A stretch of 7,058 bases of DNA from an uncultured Eubacteriales bacterium. GTDB taxonomy: Bacteria; Bacillota; Clostridia; Peptostreptococcales; Anaerovoracaceae. The first letter of the stretch is position 1. Every line of letters begins with the position of its first letter. The notes under the pieces were generated by a model. That model ran no database searches and was not told the origin of the DNA. It saw only the letters and a program-made list of their open reading frames with translations. The position numbers and the translations under genes were made by a program. The DNA is taken from contig CACWYF010000175.1 of NCBI GenBank assembly GCA_902765035.1, forward strand, positions 1-7,058, in the 5' to 3' direction. Positions 1 through 4,890 of this stretch are shown in pieces.

Positions 1-1916
1 GCAGTGCAGCTGAAGGGAACTACAAGGCGGCAACAGTTTTCGAGGCACGCCCTTACTGTTCCGGCGTCAACGCCGACGGTTATGAGCATATGGAAGAAGT
101 CGAGTCAGATGAGCGCGACCCGTTCGATCTGTCATCACTGTACCGCAAGGCAGAGCATCAGGCTCCTGCTTCATACATGAGCGCACTTGAGGCATCCATG
201 CAGGCTGATCCTGCAGACTGGTATTTCGATTATTCCGGAAATCAGGGTGTCAAATACTATGAGAACCTCGACAATTTTGATTACTATCTCGTCAGAGGAT
301 ATGCAGTCGTCGTCAGCTCGGGTTTCGGCTCACTCGGCTCAGACGGATTTGAATACGTAGGCTCATCCTATGAGAGAGATGCGTTCAAGGCTGTAGTCGA
401 ATGGCTCCACGGCGACCGCATCGCATATACAGACCGCAGCCGCACCACCGGTATCAGGGCTGACTGGTCGAACGGTAAAGTCGCTATGACAGGACGTTCA
501 TACGCAGGCACCATGCCTTTTGCCGTAGCAGTAACAGGAGTGCCGGGTCTTGAGACTATCGTGCCGGTAGCAGGTATCTCTGACTGGTACAGCTTCCTCA
601 ATCAGCAGGGAGCTCAGCGTTACTGGCCTAAGGAGATGCTCATGAGCTTCCTCTCCTACTTCTGCACCAGCAGATACGGCGATCCAGAACTCCCGGACGA
701 GGCTAAGAAGGCACTTGACGACTTCCACCGTCAGCTCGGTCTTGAGCAGCTGAAGAGCGGTTTTGACTACAGTGACTTCTGGAAGGAAGGCAACTACACA
801 CTTCAGGCGGATAATATAAAGTGCTCTGCCATGATCGTCCACGGTCTCCATGACGAGAACGTATCGACTAAGCAGTTCGAGATGATGCTGAAGTCATTTG
901 AGCAGGCCGGCAGGAATGTAAAGCTGGTTCTTCACCAGGGTCCGCACATCACTCCGACCATGCCTAACAAGGGCTACGGTATCCTGATCGACGGACAGTT
1001 CTACGATGACGTAGTCAACCGCTGGATCAGCCACTATCTGTACGGCCAGGACAACGGCGCAGAGAACATGCCTGCAGTTCTCGTCCAGAGCAACCTTGAT
1101 CAGGATGTATGGTATAAGGCGGATTCATGGGATACGGGCAAAACGATGCTGCTTGAGTGCTGCTCGGAAGGCGCAGGCACTATCAATACAGACTGGAGTG
1201 CAGCAGGAATCACCCAGGACAACTTCGATGAGAAAATGTGCACTGTATCCGGCTGCATGAACAGGAGATACATGACAAAGCCTCTTGAGAGCGCTGTCAC
1301 GATGCAGGGAACAGTAAGAGTCGGCTTCACTGCAGCGCTTGCCGGCGGAAACGCCGGGACAGGATTCGATGCGGAGAATGTCAACGATGCGGACAAGCTG
1401 AGCTTTGCACTCGGAAGTGCATCCGGCAGACAGGACGACCTCAAGCTTACGGTGCTTCTCTGCGATATCGCAGATGAACCGTTCGACGCGATCAAGACAA
1501 ATGACCCTGAGAGAAATGTCGTACCTGAAAAGCTCGTCGTAAAAGGCGGAATCCCTCTCGGAGAAGGCCTCAGCAATGTTGATCTCAGGAAATTTGACAC
1601 AAAGTGCGAAGCATGGAATGTCATCACAAGAGCATACATAGACCTCTGCAACCCTGAGTCCGGATATGCGCCTGAGACATCTGCCGCTTCAGTCACACTT
1701 AAAGAAGGCGAGGCGCATGATTATCATGTATATCTTAACCCTGCAAGATATACTGTTGCGGAAGGTCACCGCATAGCAGTGATCATCGGAACAGAGGATC
1801 CGGTCAACTGCCTCATCCACAAGGTATATGAGGTCGCACTTGATGATGCATCCGTAAAGGCCTGCATCCCTGTGACAGATGATGCGGAACCTGTTTCTCT
1901 CTACTGCGCAGAGTAA
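1..1916 (+). CDS. pepX: X-prolyl dipeptidyl aminopeptidase (PepX-like, S15 family), 5' end outside window
   Basis: The reading frame is open from base 3 to the TAA at 1914-1916 (637 residues visible). An ATG at 90 is internal: the 29 codons before it read as normal protein (FEARPYCSGVNADGYEH), so the gene continues off the left edge. It is a serine peptidase with an alpha/beta-hydrolase fold that removes N-terminal Xaa-Pro dipeptides from peptides, usually in the cytoplasm. Visible triad: nucleophile Ser in TGRSYAGT (codon 498-500), Asp in HGLHDEN (852-854), His in HQGPHITP (945-947). The Ser-Asp and Asp-His spacings (118 and 31 residues) match what I recall of lactococcal PepX (Ser348, Asp468, His498), which would put about 180 residues upstream of the window. 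The last ~200 residues fit the non-catalytic beta-sandwich C-terminal domain of S15 enzymes. A cocaine-esterase-like S15 acylase is the alternative, but the surrounding motifs favour PepX. A hairpin terminator follows. Confidence 0.88.
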   Translation, partial: SAAEGNYKAATVFEARPYCSGVNADGYEHMEEVESDERDPFDLSSLYRKAEHQAPASYMSALEASMQADPADWYFDYSGNQGVKYYENLDNFDYYLVRGYAVVVSSGFGSLGSDGFEYVGSSYERDAFKAVVEWLHGDRIAYTDRSRTTGIRADWSNGKVAMTGRSYAGTMPFAVAVTGVPGLETIVPVAGISDWYSFLNQQGAQRYWPKEMLMSFLSYFCTSRYGDPELPDEAKKALDDFHRQLGLEQLKSGFDYSDFWKEGNYTLQADNIKCSAMIVHGLHDENVSTKQFEMMLKSFEQAGRNVKLVLHQGPHITPTMPNKGYGILIDGQFYDDVVNRWISHYLYGQDNGAENMPAVLVQSNLDQDVWYKADSWDTGKTMLLECCSEGAGTINTDWSAAGITQDNFDEKMCTVSGCMNRRYMTKPLESAVTMQGTVRVGFTAALAGGNAGTGFDAENVNDADKLSFALGSASGRQDDLKLTVLLCDIADEPFDAIKTNDPERNVVPEKLVVKGGIPLGEGLSNVDLRKFDTKCEAWNVITRAYIDLCNPESGYAPETSAASVTLKEGEAHDYHVYLNPARYTVAEGHRIAVIIGTEDPVNCLIHKVYEVALDDASVKACIPVTDDAEPVSLYCAE

Positions 1917-1946
1917 AACTGCAATCAGTCTTACGTAGAAAATTTC

Positions 1947-1980
1947 AGGAGGGATGGCTTCCGGCCGTCCCTCCTTTCAT
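1947..1980 (+). terminator. Rho-independent terminator of the PepX-like gene
   Basis: Arms 1947-1958 (AGGAGGGATGGC) and 1964-1975 (GCCGTCCCTCCT) form a 12-bp GC-rich stem with one T-G wobble and a 5-base loop TTCCG. A short T-rich run (TTCATTT) follows. It lies about 30 bases past the peptidase stop. The opposite strand has no T-tract after the stem, so it should act on plus-strand transcripts. Confidence 0.75.
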
Positions 1981-1999
1981 TTATGAGACACAGGATATA

Positions 2000-2036
2000 A
2001 AAAGAGCTCCGGAAATCATCCGGAGCTCTTTCGTAT
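2000..2036 (-). terminator. Rho-independent terminator of the HU gene, possibly bidirectional
   Basis: Perfect inverted repeat, arms 2001-2013 and 2019-2031 (13 bp), loop AATCA. Read on the minus strand the stem is followed by CTTTTTATAT-type sequence, so it ends HU transcription about 40 bases past the HU stop. The plus-strand flank is also T-rich (TTTCGTATTT), so it may back up the peptidase terminator 25 bases earlier and insulate the two convergent genes. Confidence 0.85.
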
Positions 2037-2067
2037 TTCTGATATTGATCAGATGTTACCTCTGTAA

Positions 2068-2331
2068 TTAGCCGAGCAGCTTGTCAGAGAACTTAGCCTT
2101 GATAGCCTTCTTTGCAGGGATCTGCATCTCTTCGCCAGTCTGTGGGTTGCGGCCTGTTCTAGCAGCCATTTCCTTAACCTCAACTTTGAGAACGCCAGGG
2201 ATAACAACCTTGTCGCCAGCCTTCATAGCGTCAGCGATTACTTCGTGATAAGCGTCAACTGCAGCTGCAGCGTCCTTCTTTGTGAAACCAGTCTTCTCAG
2301 CGAACTTTTCGATAAAATCTGCCTTTGTCAT
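2068..2331 (-). CDS. hup: HU-family DNA-binding protein
   Basis: 87 residues, close to the usual ~90 of HU. HU dimers bend and compact DNA without strong sequence specificity. The N-terminal helical pair (residues 1-40, MTKADFIEKFAEKTG...) is typical. The DNA-binding beta-arm is at about 55-73 with the hallmark ARTGRNPQTGEEMQIPA, including the Arg-Asn-Pro tip. The usual GFGxF turn before the arm is replaced by PGVLKV (residues 45-50), a departure from canonical HU. The start is fixed by a strong Shine-Dalgarno, AAAGGAGA (complement of 2341-2348), nine bases before the ATG. The gene is monocistronic: a 201-base gap upstream and its own terminator downstream. A specialised HU paralogue or an IHF-like subunit is possible; the family assignment is secure. 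Confidence 0.95.
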   Translation of the reverse strand: MTKADFIEKFAEKTGFTKKDAAAAVDAYHEVIADAMKAGDKVVIPGVLKVEVKEMAARTGRNPQTGEEMQIPAKKAIKAKFSDKLLG

Positions 2332-2414
2332 TTTAAATACTCTCCTTTGAATAAACTGAATTTATTTGATTCCCTTTTAATCCGGCCGCCCGAATCGCGA
2401 CCCTACAAAAAGAG

Positions 2415-2420
2415 AGTATA
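2415..2420 (-). promoter_or_regulatory. Candidate -10 element of the HU promoter
   Basis: On the minus strand TATACT lies about 85 bases before the HU ATG in an AT-rich patch. No good -35 hexamer is found 16-18 bases further upstream, so the assignment is weak. The rest of the 2332-2532 gap holds only the HU ribosome site and no other gene that I can see. Confidence 0.35.
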
Positions 2421-2532
2421 CGCTATTTCAGAGTAAAAAGCTATAGTTTTCAGCCATTTTTCAAGGTTTCAGGGCTATCCGCACGATCCCGGCCTCAGTT
2501 ATTGGATACCAGCTGTTCAGCTATGCCCCTCT

Positions 2533-3306
2533 TCACGCATCCTGCCACAGGAAAGGCATGAAGAGTCCGAGCTGCTTCTCCCAGTCTGCCTCGCAGTGCC
2601 TTCCTCCTATCTGGCAGTACATCCTTGCCCTGCCGCCGGCAGCCTCCACCTTGTTGGCGGTACCCCTGATAGTACGGTACAGCCAGCTTGACCTGTCTTC
2701 TGAATCAGGATCCTTGATGCCTCCGTAACCTTCCTGCGTTCCCCAGGAGAAAAAGGCCCTGGTATCCGGATCCATGTAGGTATTGTTCATATCATGCCAG
2801 AGCATCCCGTTGACGCTGCCGATGGACGGCGAAACGCACGCGGCTTTGGAGAAGTACTGATTGTATCTTACAAGCGCATAGGCCGACATCAGGCCGCCCA
2901 TGCTCGAGCCGCCTATTGCGGTGCACTCGCGGAAAGGCATTACTGGAAAATTCGAATCGATGTACGGCTTGAGCTCGTATACGATGCCCTGCATCGTCGC
3001 CTCGCCGAGAGGTTCGATTCCCCTGAGCCATCCACTGCCCCTGCCGTAAGGCAGATACTCTGAAAGCCTTCTGTTGCCCTCATGCGCGCACTCGACTCCG
3101 ACTATTATGAGCTGCTTGTCCCAGCCCGCCATATAGTCTTCCAGTCCCCAGGACTTCCCGTATGTGGCATCCTCATCACGGAACAGGTTGTGCCCGTCGA
3201 AGAAGTACATGACCGGGAACGGACCCTCACCGTGGTCAGGAATCCTTATGTGAAGCGGCCTGTTCGCACCGAGCGAGTTGAAATAGAAATCCTGCTTTAA
3301 CAGCAT
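2533..3306 (-). CDS. Alpha/beta-hydrolase putative esterase (esterase D / Fes-type family)
   Basis: 257 residues with no signal peptide or membrane segment, so cytoplasmic. It resembles the putative-esterase family (PF00756) that includes esterase D, enterochelin esterase Fes and acetyl-xylan esterases. Early strand PFPVMYFFDGHNLF (residues 29-42) is the family's usual 'DGxN/DGQ' segment and would supply the oxyanion region. The nucleophile elbow is GGSSMGG (132-138) with Ser135. The likely catalytic His is H237 in GGRHCEADWE, and the acid is probably the Glu of FFSWGTQEG (E192) or a nearby Asp. Length fits a single catalytic domain without accessory modules. Substrate unknown. The leader contains a duplicated Shine-Dalgarno, a hairpin and a direct repeat at a TATAAT, so it probably has its own promoter and is not simply a second gene after xpt, which lies 172 bases upstream. 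Confidence 0.85.
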   Translation of the reverse strand: MLLKQDFYFNSLGANRPLHIRIPDHGEGPFPVMYFFDGHNLFRDEDATYGKSWGLEDYMAGWDKQLIIVGVECAHEGNRRLSEYLPYGRGSGWLRGIEPLGEATMQGIVYELKPYIDSNFPVMPFRECTAIGGSSMGGLMSAYALVRYNQYFSKAACVSPSIGSVNGMLWHDMNNTYMDPDTRAFFSWGTQEGYGGIKDPDSEDRSSWLYRTIRGTANKVEAAGGRARMYCQIGGRHCEADWEKQLGLFMPFLWQDA

Positions 3307-3310
3307 TGAA

Positions 3311-3328
3311 TACCCCCTTTACCCCCTT
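3311..3328 (-). promoter_or_regulatory. Duplicated Shine-Dalgarno of the esterase gene
   Basis: The plus strand has TACCCCCTT twice head to tail. The mRNA therefore carries two copies of AAGGGGGTA in tandem; the proximal copy ends about six bases before the ATG at 3306, the distal one nine bases further. Either could bind the ribosome. The proximal one is correctly spaced and decides the start. Confidence 0.6.
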
Positions 3329-3338
3329 TAATCTGAAA

Positions 3339-3376
3339 CGCTGCAGTTGCTACCCTTCAGTAGATGTCCTGCAGCG
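3339..3376 (-). other. Hairpin in the esterase 5' leader
   Basis: Arms 3339-3346 and 3369-3376 are perfect complements (CGCTGCAG / CTGCAGCG). A short inner stem CTAC/GTAG (3350-3353 with 3360-3363) closes a six-base apical loop. It lies between the putative -10 and the tandem Shine-Dalgarno. Only three T residues follow on the minus strand, so it is a poor terminator. It is more likely a leader RNA structure, or a weak terminator for xpt read-through. Confidence 0.5.
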
Positions 3377-3384
3377 CAATAATA

Positions 3385-3412
3385 TCTGTCTTATTATAAA
3401 TTCTGTCTTATT
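3385..3412 (-). promoter_or_regulatory. 11-bp direct repeat around a TATAAT: candidate esterase promoter/operator
   Basis: TCTGTCTTATT occurs at 3385-3395 and again at 3402-3412, exact and 17 bp apart start to start. The minus-strand -10 consensus TATAAT (complement of 3393-3398) sits in and just past the first copy. No convincing -35 hexamer is seen, as would fit an activator-dependent or regulated promoter. The repeat could be a binding site for a factor contacting adjacent turns. Confidence 0.4.
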
Positions 3413-3478
3413 TCACGATGTGTATTCGCGGGATTCACCAATGACGGATCAGCTGTTCACCATGTAATGCCGCTCTGC

Positions 3479-4054
3479 CTACTGGAGCCTGAACACTATC
3501 CCGGTCTCATCCATCTGGTCGATTATAGCCAGTGACTCGACGCGGTATCCTCTTGCACGCAGGTTGTCGCCGCCCATCTGGAAGCCCTTCTCTATGGCAG
3601 CACAACATCCGACGACTTCGCAGTCCGCGTCTTCGGCAATAGCAATCAGCCCGTTCAGAGCGCTTCCGTGAGCAAGGAAATCATCCACGATCAGTATCTT
3701 CTCACCCGCAGGCAGATAGGTCTTGCTGACCATGATGTGGTTCTCTCTGTCATGTGTGAATGAGTAGACCAGTGATGTGTAAACATCTCCGTCTATATTA
3801 GCCGTCCTGCTCTTCTTGGCGAATATGACAGGCAGGTCCATCGCCATTCCCGCTGCAACAGCGACCGCTATCCCTGATGCCTCAACAGTCAGGATCTTGG
3901 TAGCGCCGGAGTCTTCGAAAAGCCTGGCGATCTCGGCCCCCATCTCTTTAAGGAACACCGTGTCTATCTGCTGATTGAGGAACCTGCCCACATTGAGCAC
4001 TCCTCCAGGAAGCAGCATTCCTTCAGCCAGTATCTTGTCTTCTAATGCCTTCAT
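3479..4054 (-). CDS. xpt: Xanthine phosphoribosyltransferase
   Basis: 191 residues from the ATG at 4054, close to the 194 of Bacillus subtilis Xpt. It is a cytoplasmic purine-salvage enzyme that converts xanthine plus PRPP to XMP and pyrophosphate. Family signatures: N-terminal LPGGVLNVGRFLNQQID (15-31), EASGIA (58-63), the PRPP-binding loop ILIVDDFLAHG (120-130), and GYRVESLA near the C-terminus. An in-frame GTG at 4066 would add four residues. The ATG is preferred because family members start MKAL/MEAL and because the Shine-Dalgarno-like GTGGGGTG (complement of 4059-4066) lies inside that extension. No permease (pbuX) partner is adjacent, unlike in Bacillus. No clear intrinsic terminator follows. 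Confidence 0.93.
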   Translation of the reverse strand: MKALEDKILAEGMLLPGGVLNVGRFLNQQIDTVFLKEMGAEIARLFEDSGATKILTVEASGIAVAVAAGMAMDLPVIFAKKSRTANIDGDVYTSLVYSFTHDRENHIMVSKTYLPAGEKILIVDDFLAHGSALNGLIAIAEDADCEVVGCCAAIEKGFQMGGDNLRARGYRVESLAIIDQMDETGIVFRLQ

Positions 4055-4075
4055 AACGCACCCCACTTTACAAAC

Positions 4076-4091
4076 GGCATTTCCTCATGCC
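4076..4091 (-). other. Small hairpin in the xpt leader
   Basis: On the minus strand GGCAT and ATGCC pair around the loop GAGGAA, about 22 bases before the xpt ATG. The loop displays a Shine-Dalgarno-like sequence. Five base pairs is modest, so function is uncertain. Confidence 0.3.
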
Positions 4092-4099
4092 ATGCATAA

Positions 4100-4140
4100 C
4101 ACATTACTGAAACATTATGTGACGTATACTGATAATACCA
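4100..4140 (-). promoter_or_regulatory. Candidate xpt promoter (extended -10) and overlapping inverted repeat
   Basis: The minus strand has TGGTATTAT (complement of 4132-4140), an extended -10 with a 5/6 hexamer, about 80 bases before the xpt ATG. Just downstream, where transcription would start, the arms CACAT/ATGTG at 4100-4104 and 4117-4121 form an imperfect 22-bp inverted repeat that could be an operator. No purine-riboswitch core is present in this short leader. Confidence 0.38.
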
Positions 4141-4159
4141 CATTAGCGGCTGATATGTT

Positions 4160-4276
4160 CTAAAAAATCTCATTCTGAGTCGTGAGATTCAGGCCTGTGA
4201 AATACGCGCTGAAGCCCGAAACTCTTACGATGAGGTCTCCGTACTGCTCCGGATGAGCCTGAGCAGCAAGCAGCAT
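4160..4276 (-). CDS. Orphan C-terminal tail of a glycyl radical enzyme (38 codons; fragment or free-standing mini-protein)
   Basis: Seen: a 38-codon ORF whose whole length reads as the end of a glycyl radical enzyme. It contains AAQAHPEQYGDLIVRVSGF followed by SAYFTGL. IVRVSGFSA fits the glycyl-radical signature (Tyr replaced by Phe), with the radical Gly at residue 21 (codon 4214-4216). The family (pyruvate formate-lyase, glycerol/diol dehydratase, choline TMA-lyase types) is normally ~750-850 residues and this segment is its last ~40. The rest of the enzyme is absent: an in-frame TAA lies five codons upstream, and the 162-residue gene before it is unrelated. The ATG overlaps that gene's TGA as TGATG, with AAGGA (complement of 4286-4290) nine bases upstream, so translation by coupling is plausible. 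The end stops at NEIF, a few residues short of the usual IISRT. Most likely a deletion remnant; a GrcA/YfiD-like spare part is the alternative. Homology is near certain, function is not. Confidence 0.7.
   Translation of the reverse strand: MLLAAQAHPEQYGDLIVRVSGFSAYFTGLNLTTQNEIF
4162..4189 (-). terminator. Rho-independent terminator of the radical SAM unit
   Basis: On the minus strand AATCTCA (complement of 4183-4189) and TGAGATT (complement of 4166-4172) pair over a ten-base loop and run into six T residues. The stem and U-tract coincide with the last codons and stop of the glycyl-radical tail. It ends the minus-strand unit before the xpt promoter region. Confidence 0.7.
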
Positions 4277-4764
4277 CAGTTCTCTTCCTTAGTGACCGGG
4301 ACTTTCTTCCCGTCCACTATGGCTATGTTTATTTTGGAAAGGATGCCATCCTTGCGGCCCATCCTCGCTTCCGAAGGCATGAGGTTCTCAGCAAAAGGCG
4401 CACCATCAATGTGGTACGGATGCATATTGCCGGCAAGTGCTTCGCTGTCAGCCTGTCTGCAGAAAGCTGCGAGCTTTCCGGTCCCGTTCAGTTCTTCCTC
4501 ATCCCACACCTTAAGCGTGTCAGGATCGACATAGATATCCACGAGCCTTCCGTGAAAGCTGATATCGAACCAGTCAGTCCCGAAAGTATACGCTTTGCCC
4601 GAGACCTCACCGTTACTGACGATACACTCTCTGGCACACAGCCTTCCTCCTTCACCGCTGTCCGCTATCTTGAGGTAGTTATTTTCTCTTGTGCTGAACC
4701 ACGCCCCGCCGGATCTGATCGCACTGATCATCTCCGCCTTGAGGCTGTCATTATCTTTTGCCAT
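4276..4764 (-). CDS. Unrecognised 162-residue protein
   Basis: I do not recognise the family. It is soluble-looking and acidic, with no signal peptide or membrane segment. An N-terminal helical stretch (1-20) is followed by a probably beta-rich core (about 25-90, including TDWFDISFHGRLVDIYVDPDTLKVWDE). The C-terminal half has HPYHIDGAPFAENLMP (115-130) and a charged tail. Four Cys (43, 47, 102 and none in a CxxC) give no obvious metal site beyond the C43-x3-C47 pair. The ATG at 4764 has a weak GGGG-type ribosome site about nine bases upstream, and no earlier in-frame start precedes a stop. It lies 99 bases after the radical SAM gene and overlaps the glycyl-radical tail by one base, so it probably shares their transcript. 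Third-position composition resembles its neighbours, so it looks like a real gene. Confidence 0.7.
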   Translation of the reverse strand: MAKDNDSLKAEMISAIRSGGAWFSTRENNYLKIADSGEGGRLCARECIVSNGEVSGKAYTFGTDWFDISFHGRLVDIYVDPDTLKVWDEEELNGTGKLAAFCRQADSEALAGNMHPYHIDGAPFAENLMPSEARMGRKDGILSKINIAIVDGKKVPVTKEEN

Positions 4765-4862
4765 AACTTCATACCCCGCTGTATTTTACCGGTGCTGCAA
4801 CTGTTGCCGTGGGTGTGTCCCTTGGCCTTGATGAAGTAGATGCCGTCTCTGTCATCCTGTAT

Positions 4863-4890
4863 ATTATACCGCGGACGCTTTCTGCCCCGC
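4863..4890 (-). promoter_or_regulatory. Candidate internal promoter for the 162-residue gene
   Basis: A perfect minus-strand TATAAT (complement of 4863-4868) overlaps the radical SAM stop codon. A weak TTGCGG lies 18 bases upstream. If active, it would give a ~90-base leader to the 162-residue gene and let it be expressed apart from the radical SAM gene. Confidence 0.25.

Noticed and set aside
1100..1696. Minus-strand ORF of 198 codons inside the peptidase gene
   Set aside because: Long antisense frame caused by the codon composition of the peptidase; Ser/Leu/Pro-rich without domain signals.
2510..2522. Shared CAGCTGTTCA near 2512 and 3450 as a dispersed repeat
   Set aside because: Only 10 bases are common and the flanks differ; expected by chance at this size.
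4055..4066. GTG start for xpt four codons upstream
   Set aside because: It would place the Shine-Dalgarno-like GTGGGGTG inside the coding sequence. The ATG at 4054 matches family N-termini.
4055..4160. Purine riboswitch upstream of xpt
   Set aside because: The conserved junction strands of the purine aptamer are not present on the minus strand, and the leader is too short for aptamer plus expression platform.
4411..4839. Plus-strand ORF of 142 codons
   Set aside because: Antisense to the 162-residue gene, with no ribosome site or recognisable domain; it is a shadow.
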